Positions 35,710 to 45,699 are shown, counted from the stretch's first letter. The stretch: DNA of 64,000 nucleotides from CAZTZY01 sp964617765 (GCA_964617765.1 CAZTZY010000004.1:1-64000), one strand, 5' to 3'. Translations and numbers: made by a program. Notes: a model not told the origin generated them from the letters alone.

Positions 35710-36210
35710 TTAATCTTCAACACGGCCGAGATGATAGGCGGCTACCAATGCAGCCAATAAAAGAATGGAAGCCAGTTCAACCAATAACAGGTCGGGGCCA
35801 AATAATGCCATTCCCACTTGTTTGGCATTGACTTCGCCAATGCCCAATAGACCATTAGCAAAATCTGGAGCGCCATATAAGGCTATAAATAACTCACCAA
35901 ACAATATTGCTGTCAGAAGTGCGGGGCCGCGCCATAAACCGGGTTTAAGCCAGGCTTTTTCCTGACGGATAGTCTCAGCTCCAAGATTCAGCATCATCAC
36001 TACAAACACAAAGAGAATCATGATGGCTCCAGCATAAACGATTATTTCCAGAGCACCGGCAAAAGGTGCACCGAGTGCAAAAAAGACCATGGATACTGCC
36101 ATCAATGAAACCACCATGTACAACAATGCATGCACCGGATTGGTATTGGTAATAATCCGCAGCGTAGCAAGTATTGCGACCAGTGATGATAAATAAAATG
36201 CGATAGCCAT
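35710..36210 (-). CDS. nuoJ: NADH-quinone oxidoreductase subunit J
   Basis: This 166-aa protein has five transmembrane helices and the family core PFAGALEIIVYAGAIMILFVFV, which contains the pi-bulge helix TM3 involved in coupling. MMLNLGAETIR follows. It packs between NuoH/A and NuoK in the membrane arm. It begins 13 bp after nuoI in transcription order. Confidence 0.96.
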   Translation of the reverse strand: MAIAFYLSSLVAILATLRIITNTNPVHALLYMVVSLMAVSMVFFALGAPFAGALEIIVYAGAIMILFVFVVMMLNLGAETIRQEKAWLKPGLWRGPALLTAILFGELFIALYGAPDFANGLLGIGEVNAKQVGMALFGPDLLLVELASILLLAALVAAYHLGRVED

Positions 36211-36223
36211 TTACAGTTCCTCG

Positions 36224-36778
36224 TTAGGGCATCAAGCCGCGCACATCGATAGGTTGCGCTTCATTTTGGGCAGCACCCTTGGGTTTACCGGCAATTGCCA
36301 TGCCGCTTAAGCGGTAGAAGTTGTATTCAGGATATTTACCTACGCCACTAATCAGCAAATGCTCTTTCTCATACACCAGATTCTGGCGATTGTATTCTGC
36401 CATTTCAAAATCAGGTGTTAACTGGATGGCATTGGTAGGGCAGGCCTCTTCACACATGCCACAAAAAATACAGCGGGAGAAATTGATACGGAAGAAATCG
36501 GCATACCAGCGGCCATCATCCTTTTCTGCTTTTTGCAGTGAAATACAACCTACCGGACAAGATACAGCGCAGAGGTTGCAAGCGACACAGCGCTCTTCAC
36601 CATCAGGATCACGAGTCAGAACAATGCGGCCACGATAACGTGGTGGCAAATATACTTTTTCTTCGGGGTACATGATGGTATCGCGCTTGCGAAAGGCATG
36701 CATGAAAACCATGTACATACTGCGGAACTGGCTGCCGATGCCCCATATCCATGATTTTAATGAAGTTAAAAATTCCAC
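36224..36778 (-). CDS. nuoI: NADH-quinone oxidoreductase subunit I
   Basis: This 184-aa peripheral-arm subunit carries two [4Fe-4S] clusters (N6a and N6b). The motifs are CVACNLCAVSCPVGCI and CIFCGMCEEACPTNAI, with all eight Cys present. The N-terminus has the amphipathic helix that anchors NuoI to the membrane, and the C-terminal tail has the expected NPR-like hydrophilic sequence. It passes electrons from NuoG to NuoB. It starts 4 bp after nuoH. Confidence 0.97.
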   Translation of the reverse strand: MEFLTSLKSWIWGIGSQFRSMYMVFMHAFRKRDTIMYPEEKVYLPPRYRGRIVLTRDPDGEERCVACNLCAVSCPVGCISLQKAEKDDGRWYADFFRINFSRCIFCGMCEEACPTNAIQLTPDFEMAEYNRQNLVYEKEHLLISGVGKYPEYNFYRLSGMAIAGKPKGAAQNEAQPIDVRGLMP

Positions 36779-36782
36779 AGTG

Positions 36783-37823
36783 TTAACCTCCGCTCTGCAG
36801 GAGAACCCATGCAGCGGTTGCCATTAAATTGATTAATGTCAGTGGCAGGCAAATCTTCCATCCTGCTGACATGACCTGATCATATCGTGGGCGAGGTAGT
36901 GCGCCACGCAACAAAATAAATAACATAATAAAGAAAAGTATTTTGCCCAGGAACCAGAAAAATGTGGGTATATAGGTTAATAATCCAGGCAACAAACGAT
37001 ATCCAAAAGCGGCAGGGGTATTCCAGCCGCCTACAAAGAGCGTCACCAGAAGTGCTGAAATTAACACAATACCCACATATTCACTGACGAAAAACATAAC
37101 CCATTTCATACCGGAATATTCAGTGTGATAGCCGGCTGCCAACTCAGATTCAGCTTCCGGTAAATCAAACGGTGTTCTATGGGCTACAGCTACGCCAGCG
37201 ATGAAAAAAGTAAAAAAGCCAATAATTTGTGGAAATATAAACCAGCCATCTTTTTGGGCTTCAACAATATCACGCATGTTGAATGAACCCGTCAGCATCA
37301 CCACACCCATAACAGAGAGGCCCATGAAGACTTCATAGCTGACTGTTTGTGCAGCTGAGCGCAAACCGCCGAGCAATGAATATTTGTTGTTGCTTGACCA
37401 ACCAGCAAACAAGACGGCATACACTGACAGGCCCGCCATGGCGAGGAAAAATAAAATGCCAATATTGAGATCAGCAACGCCCCAGGTGGGTGTGATCGGA
37501 ACAATGGCGAATGATACTAACAGTGCGCTCATGGCAATAAATGGCGCTAGCCAAAAAGTCAGCTTATCGGCAAAAGGAGGAGTCCAGTCTTCTTTGAATA
37601 ATAATTTCAGGATATCGGCAATCAATTGCAGCATGCCAAAAGGCCCTGTCCTGCTTGGGCCATGGCGATCTTGCCATAATGCCAACAGGCGGCGTTCGAT
37701 AAAGCTTAGGAATCCGGCACAACACAGGGTTACCACCAGAATCACAGCCGCTTTCAGAACGGCAATAACCACAGTAATAACTGTTGGTGTTATAAATGCG
37801 GGAAGGAGTGATTCGATATTCAT
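36783..37823 (-). CDS. nuoH: NADH-quinone oxidoreductase subunit H
   Basis: This 346-aa membrane subunit has about eight helices and forms the quinone-binding chamber together with NuoB and NuoD. Signatures are LALWQDRHGPSRTGPFGMLQ, the acid-rich first loop TPFDLPEAESELAAGYHTEY (conserved Glu cluster) and RGALPRPRYDQ near the C-terminus. Its start overlaps the end of nuoG by 4 bp. Confidence 0.97.
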   Translation of the reverse strand: MNIESLLPAFITPTVITVVIAVLKAAVILVVTLCCAGFLSFIERRLLALWQDRHGPSRTGPFGMLQLIADILKLLFKEDWTPPFADKLTFWLAPFIAMSALLVSFAIVPITPTWGVADLNIGILFFLAMAGLSVYAVLFAGWSSNNKYSLLGGLRSAAQTVSYEVFMGLSVMGVVMLTGSFNMRDIVEAQKDGWFIFPQIIGFFTFFIAGVAVAHRTPFDLPEAESELAAGYHTEYSGMKWVMFFVSEYVGIVLISALLVTLFVGGWNTPAAFGYRLLPGLLTYIPTFFWFLGKILFFIMLFILLRGALPRPRYDQVMSAGWKICLPLTLINLMATAAWVLLQSGG

Positions 37824-40573
37824 ACACTCGCACCGGTCAATAATTGAACTGTAGAATTAAAATGAATTACCGGCATTCCAGCCAAACCAACGGGTAATGC
37901 TACTAAGCCTTGTGGAAGATCTTTAAATACACGAACCACCAGCGACAAATTGTTTTCAATGCTATGAACTTTTAACAATGCCCCTTCACGAACGCCGATT
38001 TTTTCAGCATCTTCAGGATTTAAACCCACATAAGGTTGTTCAAGCAGGGTAGCTGTCGCTTGTGCCCGAGATGATAATTCCTCACTGCCGAAAATATGAT
38101 ACATAGGCACGGGTTGCCAATGATTTTTCTGCACAGTAAATGCTGATGGAATATCTGTGTAATATTCAGTGACAGAATTCTCAAGGGGTTCAATCAACCG
38201 AACGCCTGGGTCACCGGAGCGTAAATGACCACCAACCTCATCCTGGAATTTGGTCCAGGCTTGTGGAGAGTTCCAGCCCGGAGCCCAGGCAAAGGGTACA
38301 AACGAAGCATCTTCATTTGGGCCACCATAACCTTCCATAGAAAACGTCAAAGCACTGTCAGTATCTTGTGATACTCGAGGCTCATGCACAGAAAGGTTGG
38401 CGCGCATGGATGTGCGGCCAGAGTAACGACGAGGTGCGCGCGCAATTTTTAAACCTTTTACGCGGTAACTGGCATCGGGTGAAGCTTCAGCGATGCGCGC
38501 CAGTAAGGGTATGTTTGTGGCGCATTGTTGAGTGATGTCATCAAATTGTGTCCAGCAAAATTCTGCATTATTCACTGTTGTATGCAGGGCGCAAATCCAG
38601 CGCCAGCTTTCTTTTATTTTGCAGCTTGGATCGTAATATTCAGGGTTGTATACCTGGAAGTAGCGTTGGGCACGGCCTTCCATGCTAACCATGGTGCCAT
38701 CACCTTCAGCAAAACTGGCAGCAGGTAAAACATATTTGGCTTTTTCGGTTGTGGCAGTTGATTGGTGATCGACTGCAACCATAACGGATACATGGCTGAT
38801 TGCACCATCGACACGTTGGGCCAACGCACGACGGTAAAGATCATTTTCTACCACAATCAATGCATCCGCCTTGTCGTTCAATAAGGCATTGAGAGCCGCA
38901 TCAACGGATTCACCACCTAACATGGCCACGCCCAGGCTGTTTACTTCGGGCACGCATAATGAAAGAGAAACGTTTTTACCTTTTTTATGCAGGGCATGGG
39001 TAATATTGGATGTAGCTTGCAGGATTGCCTCAGAAGCTGCACCAGTACCGGAAACAATCAGTGGCTTTTCGGCAGCCATTAATGCATCGGCAATGCGTTG
39101 CGCCTTTTGCAGGGTTTCGCTGTTTAAATCGCTAACTGCAGGTGAATCAGCATCAATGGCATGCGCAACAGCAAATCCAAAACGCGCCAGATCTTCACCG
39201 GCAGCATGAAAGGTTGCTTCAGCAATATCATCAAGACGTGTAGCACTAAAACTGGCTATAAATAAAGGGCTCTTTTCATGTTGGCCGATATGCTGTATTG
39301 CGGCACTTTGCCAATCCGGAATTTTGTTACCTGCGGCCATTTTTATGGCTTTGTTTTTTACTGACTGGCGTAACGCAAGCGCAATACGCGGCGCAGTTTG
39401 GGTGACATCTTCGCCAAGAACAAATACTGCATCACATGATTCCATATCACGAAGTGCTGGAGTGCGAGTAGGACTTTTTTGCAAGATATCCAGGATGCTG
39501 CGTACCAGTACAAGTTCTGATTCACCCATGCCACTGTAAAAATTCCCGGCACCCACCAGATCACGCAAGGCATAATTGGCTTCAAGGCTTGCACGTGGTG
39601 AGCCAATACCAATGACACGTTTTTGCGTAAAGGATTCACGCAGCTCAGCAGTAATGTTATCCAGCGCTTCATCAATGGATAATATATCCAATACGCTATT
39701 ATGAGGGAGAGAATTGTTGCGTGCAAAAGGTTGGCGAGGACGATCTTTGCGATTAACAAAACCATGGCCAAAACGGCCGCGGTCGCAGAGGAAGTAGTGA
39801 TTGATTTCACCGTGATAACGATTCTCTATACGACGTAATTCACCATAGCGTTCACCAGGGCTGGTATTACATCCGACGCTGCACTGTTGGCAAATACTGG
39901 GGGCAAACTGCATATCCCATTTGCGATTGTAATGCTCGGAATGGGTACGGTCAGTGAATACACCTGTTGGACATACTTCAATCAGGTTGCCTGAAAACTC
40001 ACTGTTAAACACACCATCACTTTCACGGCCAAAGTACAAATTATCATGGGCGCCAAACACGCCAAAATCTTCACCACCAGCATAGTCATTGTAATAGCGT
40101 GTGCAGCGATAACAGGCTATACAGCGGTTCATTTCATGGTTAATGAAAGGGCCAAGATCCTGGTTTTGATGAGTGCGTTTGGTAAAGCGATAACGACGTT
40201 TGTTATGGCCAGTCATTACCGTCATATCCTGCAGATGGCAATGACCACCTTCTTCGCAAACAGGGCAGTCGTGCGGATGATTGGTCATCAACCATTCAAC
40301 CACAGATTTTCGGAATGCCTTGGCTTCCTCATCATCAATAGATATATAGGTATTGTCAGAGGATGGTGTCATGCATGACATCACCAGACGACCGCGTTTA
40401 TCATCGGCGTTGGCATATTGTTTTACTGCGCAGGCACGACAAGCACCGACAGAACCTAACGCCGGATGCCAGCAGAAATAGGGCACATCCAGACCGAGCG
40501 ATAGACAGGCGCGCAGCAGGTTATCTGCTCCATCCACGTCGAAAGGTTTGCCATCTATATATATCGTTGCCAT
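37820..40573 (-). CDS. nuoG: NADH-quinone oxidoreductase subunit G
   Basis: This 917-aa iron-sulfur subunit of the peripheral arm has an N-terminal 2Fe-2S domain (YFCWHPALGSVGACRACAVKQ and LVMSCMTP, cluster N1b). The His-coordinated N5 site (DCPVCEEGGHCHLQDM) and N4 (RCIACYRCTRYYND, later EVCPTGV) follow. An extra four-Cys site (CQQCSVGCNTSPGERYGELR ... FLCDRGRFGH) matches cluster N7 found in some bacteria. The rest is a molybdopterin-oxidoreductase-like domain. I start at the ATG at 40573 giving MATIYIDGKPFDV; an upstream in-frame start at 40624 lies within nuoF and lacks a family match. It begins 22 bp after nuoF. Confidence 0.96.
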   Translation of the reverse strand: MATIYIDGKPFDVDGADNLLRACLSLGLDVPYFCWHPALGSVGACRACAVKQYANADDKRGRLVMSCMTPSSDNTYISIDDEEAKAFRKSVVEWLMTNHPHDCPVCEEGGHCHLQDMTVMTGHNKRRYRFTKRTHQNQDLGPFINHEMNRCIACYRCTRYYNDYAGGEDFGVFGAHDNLYFGRESDGVFNSEFSGNLIEVCPTGVFTDRTHSEHYNRKWDMQFAPSICQQCSVGCNTSPGERYGELRRIENRYHGEINHYFLCDRGRFGHGFVNRKDRPRQPFARNNSLPHNSVLDILSIDEALDNITAELRESFTQKRVIGIGSPRASLEANYALRDLVGAGNFYSGMGESELVLVRSILDILQKSPTRTPALRDMESCDAVFVLGEDVTQTAPRIALALRQSVKNKAIKMAAGNKIPDWQSAAIQHIGQHEKSPLFIASFSATRLDDIAEATFHAAGEDLARFGFAVAHAIDADSPAVSDLNSETLQKAQRIADALMAAEKPLIVSGTGAASEAILQATSNITHALHKKGKNVSLSLCVPEVNSLGVAMLGGESVDAALNALLNDKADALIVVENDLYRRALAQRVDGAISHVSVMVAVDHQSTATTEKAKYVLPAASFAEGDGTMVSMEGRAQRYFQVYNPEYYDPSCKIKESWRWICALHTTVNNAEFCWTQFDDITQQCATNIPLLARIAEASPDASYRVKGLKIARAPRRYSGRTSMRANLSVHEPRVSQDTDSALTFSMEGYGGPNEDASFVPFAWAPGWNSPQAWTKFQDEVGGHLRSGDPGVRLIEPLENSVTEYYTDIPSAFTVQKNHWQPVPMYHIFGSEELSSRAQATATLLEQPYVGLNPEDAEKIGVREGALLKVHSIENNLSLVVRVFKDLPQGLVALPVGLAGMPVIHFNSTVQLLTGASV

Positions 40574-40595
40574 CTTTTTGTTACCTGTTAAATAC

Positions 40596-41894
40596 CTAAC
40601 CCGCGTTCGAGATACCGCGTTCAAATTCGCTACGGAAAAATTTCAATGCACTTTGCAATGGCTCCATGGCACCAGGGGCATGAGCACAAAAGGTTTTGCC
40701 GGGACCAAGGAATCGTGTCAGTTCTTCAAGAATTTCAATATCACCTTCTTTGCCATTACCTTTTTCTATCGCTTGCAATAATTTTACTGACCATGGCAAG
40801 CCATCGCGACAGGGTGTGCACCAGCCACAGGATTCCCTGGCAAAAAACTGCTCGAGGTTACGTACAACAGATACAATATTTTGTTTGTTATCAACCGCCA
40901 TAATGAGACCTGTTCCCATACGACTTCCGGCTTTCATGATAGTGTCGTAATCCATTGCGAGATCCAGATGCTGCGGCATAAGGAAGTCGGTAGATGCACC
41001 GCCGGGTAGCCAGCACATTAACTCCAGCCCATCCTGCATGCCACCGGCATGTTCATACAATAATTCACGGCATGTAGTACCAATAGGTAATTCCCAAACG
41101 CCGGTACGTTTTACCCGGCCAGAAACACCGTACAGTTTTGTGCCGCTATCCGGGCTTTTACCGCGTGACAAACCTTTAAACCAGTCAGCACCGCGGAGAA
41201 TGATTGCCGGAACATTGTTCAATGTTTCAACATTATTCACGACAGTAGGCTTACCCCATAAACCAGCTATCTGGGGAAAAGGAGGTTTGGCGCGTGGATT
41301 GGCTCGACGGCCTTCCAGTGAGTTGATCAAGGCAGTTTCTTCCCCACAAATGTAGCGACCGGCACCGGTGTGTACATGTAATTCCATGCCCCAGCCAGAA
41401 CCGAGAATATTGTTGCTTAAATAACCGGCCTCCTTAGCTTCTGCTATGGCACGGTTCAAGCGCTCAGCGGCAATAACATATTCGCCACGGATAAAGATGT
41501 AAGCCTTGGACACCTGTAATGCATAACCGACAAGAATCATTGCCTCAATTAATTGATGGGGTAATTGCTCCATCAGCAGGCGATCTTTAAAAGTGCCTGG
41601 CTCCATTTCGTCAGCATTACATACCAGGTATTTTTGTTTTGGTGCATTTTCACCCATGGGTACCAGTGACCATTTAACGCCTGCCGGAAACCCTGCGCCG
41701 CCACGACCCCGTAAATTAGCTTCCTTGACTATTTGCTGGACATCTTGTGGTGACATCGCGGGAATCGCTTTGCGCAAGGCAGCAAAACCTTCCAGCGATT
41801 CGTAGGTTTTTAAATCCAGCGGTGTGCTACCGAGTTTATCGAGGCGCCAGGTAAGCGGATGCGTTTCTGCTGTTTTGGTTATAGCGGCATTCAT
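40596..41894 (-). CDS. nuoF: NADH-quinone oxidoreductase subunit F
   Basis: This 432-aa subunit oxidises NADH. The FMN/NADH-binding loop is NLRGRGGAGFPAGVKWS, followed by VCNADEMEPGTFKDR and GRYICGEETALINSLEGRR. The N3 [4Fe-4S] cluster ligands are SCGWCTPCRDG and the later FCAHAPGA. It sits at the tip of the peripheral arm with NuoE and NuoG. The ATG at 41894 has GAGGAG 6 nt upstream, so I prefer it over the TTG 3 nt earlier. It lies 10 bp after nuoE. Confidence 0.97.
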   Translation of the reverse strand: MNAAITKTAETHPLTWRLDKLGSTPLDLKTYESLEGFAALRKAIPAMSPQDVQQIVKEANLRGRGGAGFPAGVKWSLVPMGENAPKQKYLVCNADEMEPGTFKDRLLMEQLPHQLIEAMILVGYALQVSKAYIFIRGEYVIAAERLNRAIAEAKEAGYLSNNILGSGWGMELHVHTGAGRYICGEETALINSLEGRRANPRAKPPFPQIAGLWGKPTVVNNVETLNNVPAIILRGADWFKGLSRGKSPDSGTKLYGVSGRVKRTGVWELPIGTTCRELLYEHAGGMQDGLELMCWLPGGASTDFLMPQHLDLAMDYDTIMKAGSRMGTGLIMAVDNKQNIVSVVRNLEQFFARESCGWCTPCRDGLPWSVKLLQAIEKGNGKEGDIEILEELTRFLGPGKTFCAHAPGAMEPLQSALKFFRSEFERGISNAG

Positions 41895-41904
41895 CAACAG
41901 CTCC

Positions 41905-42432
41905 TCAGCGGTATTTTTCCAACAGGGTTGCTATTTGGGTCGGTGTTACCGGGCCATGCGTATCATCATCGATCATGATGGTAGGGCCCTTGTCACAATT
42001 ACCCAGACAACAAATAGGCAGCAAGGTGAAGCGACCATCCGGAGTAGTTTGGCCATATTCGATATTCAGGTGCTGTTTAATAGCAGAAATCAAATCATCA
42101 TAGCCGGTGAGGAAACAGCCTATGCTGTCACATACCTTGATCACATGACGACCTACAGGTTTGCGGAATATCAGGTTATAGAAGGTAGCAACTCCTTCAA
42201 CATCGGCCGCCGGGATTTCCAGTATGCCTGCTATGGCGCCAATGGCCTCATCAGGCACCCAGCCATGCCTTTTCTGCACGATTTTCAAGGCATCAATAGA
42301 CGCAGCGCGTGCATCATCATAATGCGCAATACTGTGCATAATATCTTCACGATCCTGTGGGTGAAACGCGTAACGCTTGGTGCGATCAGTTGCCAGGATA
42401 TTACTGGGTTGTATAGGTTTAGCGGTCGACAT
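41905..42432 (-). CDS. nuoE: NADH-quinone oxidoreductase subunit E
   Basis: This 175-aa thioredoxin-like subunit carries the [2Fe-2S] cluster N1a. Its four Cys ligands lie in VCDSIGCFLTGYDDL and CCLGNCDKGPTIMID. The N-terminal helical domain has the usual KRHGWVPDEAIGAIAGILEI segment. It overlaps the end of nuoCD by 14 bp. A shorter start at an internal Met is possible but not needed. Confidence 0.96.
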   Translation of the reverse strand: MSTAKPIQPSNILATDRTKRYAFHPQDREDIMHSIAHYDDARAASIDALKIVQKRHGWVPDEAIGAIAGILEIPAADVEGVATFYNLIFRKPVGRHVIKVCDSIGCFLTGYDDLISAIKQHLNIEYGQTTPDGRFTLLPICCLGNCDKGPTIMIDDDTHGPVTPTQIATLLEKYR

Positions 42433-44233
42433 CAGCCATCACAAAGTCAATACTTGCCAAATAGGCGATCAAATCCGGGATCATGGATCCGCGAATCACC
42501 GAGGGAATCTGTTGTAAATGTGCAAAACTGGGTGTACGAATACGGGTACGGTAACTCATGGTACTCGCATCAGAAATCAGGTAATAACTATTAATGCCTT
42601 TTGTTGCTTCAATCATTTGACTGGTTTCACCGGCTGGCATTACTGGTCCCCAGGATACACTCAGGAAGTGAGTGATCAGGGTTTCTATATCCTGTAATGT
42701 CCGTTCTTTGGGTGGTGGACAAGTCAGAGGATGATCGGCCTTGTAAGGACCTGCAGGCATATTATTCAGGCACTGCTCGATAATACGCATGCTTTGGTGG
42801 ATCTCTTCAAGGCGAACAATGGCGCGGTCATAAGCATCGCCATTTACAGCCAAAGGAATGTCAAAATCAAACCTATCATAACCTGAGTAAGGGCGTTTTT
42901 TACGTAAATCATAATCGACGCCAGTAGCGCGCAATCCAGGACCGGTAACACCCCATTCGAGCGCTTCTTTGCTGTTATATTGAGCCACACCAATAGTACG
43001 GGCACGTAATATCCCGTTCATGAAGGCAGCTTTTTTATAATCTTTCAGGCGTTGCGGCATCCAGTCGAGAAAATTCCTGACTAATCCTTCCCAGCCTTTG
43101 GGTAAATCATGGGCAACACCGCCAATGCGATACCAGGCAGGATGCATACGGAAGCCGGTAATAGCCTCGATAACATCGAAGATTTTCTGTCTGTCAGTGA
43201 ACATATAGAAAATAGGCGTCATGCCGCCAACATCTTGTATATAGGTTCCCAGAAACAACAGGTGAGAAGATATACGGAAAAATTCTGCCAACATGATGCG
43301 AATGACTTCTACACGCTCAGGCACCTTGATTCCAGCCAGTTTTTCAACGGCTAACACATAAGGTAAGTTGTTCATTACGCCACCGAGATAATCGATACGG
43401 TCGGTGTAGGGAATAAAAGAGTGCCAGCTTTGGCGTTCAGCCATTTTTTCGGCGCCACGATGGTGATAACCGATATCAGGTACGCAATCGATAATTTCTT
43501 CGCCATCCAGCTGTAATACAATACGAAATGCTCCGTGTGCTGAAGGATGGTTAGGACCAAGGTTCAGGAACATAAAATCGGTATTTTCATTGCCGCGTTT
43601 CATGCCCCAATCTTCAGGTTTGAAGCGCAGGGCTTCCTGCGCTGCATCCTGTTTGGCAGCATCAAGATAAAAAGGATCAAATTCCGTAGCGCGCGCGGGA
43701 TAGCTTTTGCGAAGTGGATGACCTTGCCATGTGCCTGGCATCATGATGCGGGTCAGGTGAGGGTGGCCTTCGAACTTGATGCCGAATAAATCCCAAACTT
43801 CTCTCTCGTACCAATTGGCATTCGGCCAAATACTGATAGCGGTTGGAATATTTAAATCATCAGCCTGCAAAGCCACTTTGATACGTACATCGCCGTTATA
43901 ATCCGATGTGGTACGGTCAATGGAAAGCAAATGGTAGAAAACAGTATATTCTGATGGTGGTTGACCGCGGCGATAATTACGCAGTTGCTCGTCAATCGCA
44001 GAAAGGTCGTACAGCATTGAAAACGGCTTTGGAACCTGACGCAGGAAGCGCAGAACTTCAATTAGTTGTGCGCGCGACACCCATAAGGTTGGCACACCAT
44101 CTCGGGTTTTCTGAAATCGGCAAGCATCTCCGCCAAAGCGCGATTGCAGCTCCCGAACAACAGTATATTCACACCCGGGAAATGATTCCGGTTGAGAAGT
44201 TTGTTGGTTAGCTTCCTGGTCTATTGTAGACAC
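42419..44233 (-). CDS. nuoCD: NADH-quinone oxidoreductase fused subunits C and D
   Basis: This 604-aa fusion contains the 30-kDa NuoC domain (about residues 20-185, with WYEREVWDLFGIKFEGHPHL) followed by the 49-kDa NuoD domain. The D domain begins near NTDFMFLNLGPNHPSAHGAFRIVLQLDGEEI (here LNLGPNHPSAHGAF) and ends LASIDFVMADVDR. The HPSAH loop with its conserved His at the quinone site and the ExGE region are intact. C-D fusion is typical of enterobacterial and many other gammaproteobacterial operons. It is 21 bp after nuoB. Confidence 0.97.
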   Translation of the reverse strand: MSTIDQEANQQTSQPESFPGCEYTVVRELQSRFGGDACRFQKTRDGVPTLWVSRAQLIEVLRFLRQVPKPFSMLYDLSAIDEQLRNYRRGQPPSEYTVFYHLLSIDRTTSDYNGDVRIKVALQADDLNIPTAISIWPNANWYEREVWDLFGIKFEGHPHLTRIMMPGTWQGHPLRKSYPARATEFDPFYLDAAKQDAAQEALRFKPEDWGMKRGNENTDFMFLNLGPNHPSAHGAFRIVLQLDGEEIIDCVPDIGYHHRGAEKMAERQSWHSFIPYTDRIDYLGGVMNNLPYVLAVEKLAGIKVPERVEVIRIMLAEFFRISSHLLFLGTYIQDVGGMTPIFYMFTDRQKIFDVIEAITGFRMHPAWYRIGGVAHDLPKGWEGLVRNFLDWMPQRLKDYKKAAFMNGILRARTIGVAQYNSKEALEWGVTGPGLRATGVDYDLRKKRPYSGYDRFDFDIPLAVNGDAYDRAIVRLEEIHQSMRIIEQCLNNMPAGPYKADHPLTCPPPKERTLQDIETLITHFLSVSWGPVMPAGETSQMIEATKGINSYYLISDASTMSYRTRIRTPSFAHLQQIPSVIRGSMIPDLIAYLASIDFVMADVDR

Positions 44234-44254
44234 TTGTTTCTTTTACCTTGCTGG

Positions 44255-44926
44255 TTAAATTTGATCAGGGGTGCGTAAAACCTGTACTGCACACCGTTCT
44301 TCTTGTTTTAAATCGCGTTGAGCCGGCATATTGGCTTTATAGACGCCTTGTTCTCCGACAACCCATGAAAGCGGACGGCGTTCCTGTCCAATGGCATCCT
44401 GTAATAACATCAAGCCCTGTAAAAAAGCTTCCGGCCTTGGCGGACAGCCCGGTATGTATACATCAACAGGCAAAAATTTATCCACGCCCTGTACGACTGA
44501 ATAGATGTCATACATACCTCCCGAGTTGGCACAAGCCCCCATTGAGATTACCCATTTAGGTTCAAGCATTTGTTCATAAAGACGCTGAACAACAGGTGCC
44601 ATCTTGATAAAGCAGGTACCTGCCACGACCATTAAATCTGCCTGGCGAGGTGAAGCCCGGATAACTTCAGCGCCGAAACGGGCGATATCATGTGGCGAAG
44701 TAAAGGCGGTTGCCATTTCTACATAACAACATGAAAGGCCGAAATTATAGGGCCACAATGAGTTTTTACGACCCCAATTAACAGCGTCATTAATCATGTG
44801 CTCGAGAGTGCCAACAAACACATTTTTATGGACATGTTCTTCCAGTGGATCGCGCACAATTTGTTTTTCACCGAGCGGATAATGACCTGGATCATCGGGG
44901 TTAACGCGTGTCAGGGTGTAATCCAT
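44255..44926 (-). CDS. nuoB: NADH-quinone oxidoreductase subunit B
   Basis: This 223-aa subunit carries the terminal [4Fe-4S] cluster N2, next to the quinone site. The tandem Cys pair (NFGLSCCYVEM), a Cys in VVAGTCFIKMAP and GCPPRPEAFLQG supply the ligands. ISMGACANSGGMYDIYSVVQG is the usual signature. It is 49 bp downstream of nuoA in the operon. Confidence 0.97.
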   Translation of the reverse strand: MDYTLTRVNPDDPGHYPLGEKQIVRDPLEEHVHKNVFVGTLEHMINDAVNWGRKNSLWPYNFGLSCCYVEMATAFTSPHDIARFGAEVIRASPRQADLMVVAGTCFIKMAPVVQRLYEQMLEPKWVISMGACANSGGMYDIYSVVQGVDKFLPVDVYIPGCPPRPEAFLQGLMLLQDAIGQERRPLSWVVGEQGVYKANMPAQRDLKQEERCAVQVLRTPDQI

Positions 44927-44975
44927 GAAAACTTACCTCAGTTTTTACATCTATACATCTAGAATATTTAAAAAA

Positions 44976-45425
44976 TCAGAGAGCCTGCTCTGCTTCCCGT
45001 TGCTTGCGCTTGCGACGAGCTTCAGGAGCCCAATCAAGACCGCCAGCGCGCCATAGATAAATCAGCCCAGCCAAAAGTACAGTAATAAAAATGGTGATTT
45101 CAGCAAAAGCAGCCCAGCCCACTTCCTTTACGCATACTGCCCAGGCATAAATAAACAGTGCTTCTGCATCAAAAATTACAAACATCATGGCAACCAGATA
45201 GAACTTGGCAGAAAATCGAAGTCTGGCTCCGCCAACAGATACAATACCTGATTCAAAAGGATCATTCTTGGCGCGTCCACGATAGCGGCCACCCAGGAAA
45301 TAAGATACGCCCAGCATGGCGCAACATAAAATGGCAATAATCAGTAAAAAAATACCAAAAGCCCAGTTATGGGCCAGTGTTTCGACTATAACAGTATTGG
45401 TAATTGTTGGAATGGTTTCAGCCAT
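44976..45425 (-). CDS. nuoA: NADH-quinone oxidoreductase subunit A
   Basis: This 149-aa membrane subunit has three transmembrane helices and the family signatures DPFESGI and RFSAKFYLVAMMFVIFDAEA, followed by LFIYAWAV, in the loop that contacts NuoH and NuoD. The C-terminus is extended and basic (RRKRKQREAEQAL). It is the first gene of the 13-gene nuo operon, which runs to nuoN on the minus strand. An AGGA sits about 9 nt before the ATG. The promoter should lie in the 384-bp gap to the divergent GAPDH gene. Confidence 0.97.
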   Translation of the reverse strand: MAETIPTITNTVIVETLAHNWAFGIFLLIIAILCCAMLGVSYFLGGRYRGRAKNDPFESGIVSVGGARLRFSAKFYLVAMMFVIFDAEALFIYAWAVCVKEVGWAAFAEITIFITVLLAGLIYLWRAGGLDWAPEARRKRKQREAEQAL

Positions 45426-45654
45426 GTGCTGTATTCCTGATTAAAAATGCCCTGATTTTGATTTTATAATCATATTTCTATCAAACATGATTTTGAGACA
45501 CAGATTCTTTAAATCAAAAAGTATGCCAAATCATTCTGGCCTGTGTTTAAGGGGTGCTATTTTATGAAGGGAGACTTTAAAATGCACGAAATTTTATTCA
45601 ATCTTTCTTGATCTTCATCATCGATTTAAATCAACCAAGTCGAATTAGAAAATT

Positions 45655-45684
45655 ATTATAGTAGGTATAGTTGCACTTGGTGAA
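45655..45684 (-). promoter_or_regulatory. Candidate sigma-70 promoter for the nuo operon
   Basis: Read on the minus strand, TTCACC (45684-45679) and a consensus TATAAT (45660-45655) are 18 bp apart. This would give a 5' leader of about 220 nt before nuoA. It overlaps the candidate promoter of the divergent GAPDH gene. The gap 45426-45809 is otherwise non-coding and AT-rich. The call is visual only. Confidence 0.3.
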
Positions 45685-45699
45685 AGTAGTCTGGATAAT
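45671..45699 (+). promoter_or_regulatory. Candidate sigma-70 promoter for the GAPDH gene
   Basis: TTGCAC (45671-45676) and GATAAT (45694-45699) are separated by an ideal 17 bp, predicting a transcript start near 45706 and a leader of about 105 nt. The -10 box matches consensus at five of six positions, the -35 only at three. Confidence 0.35.
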
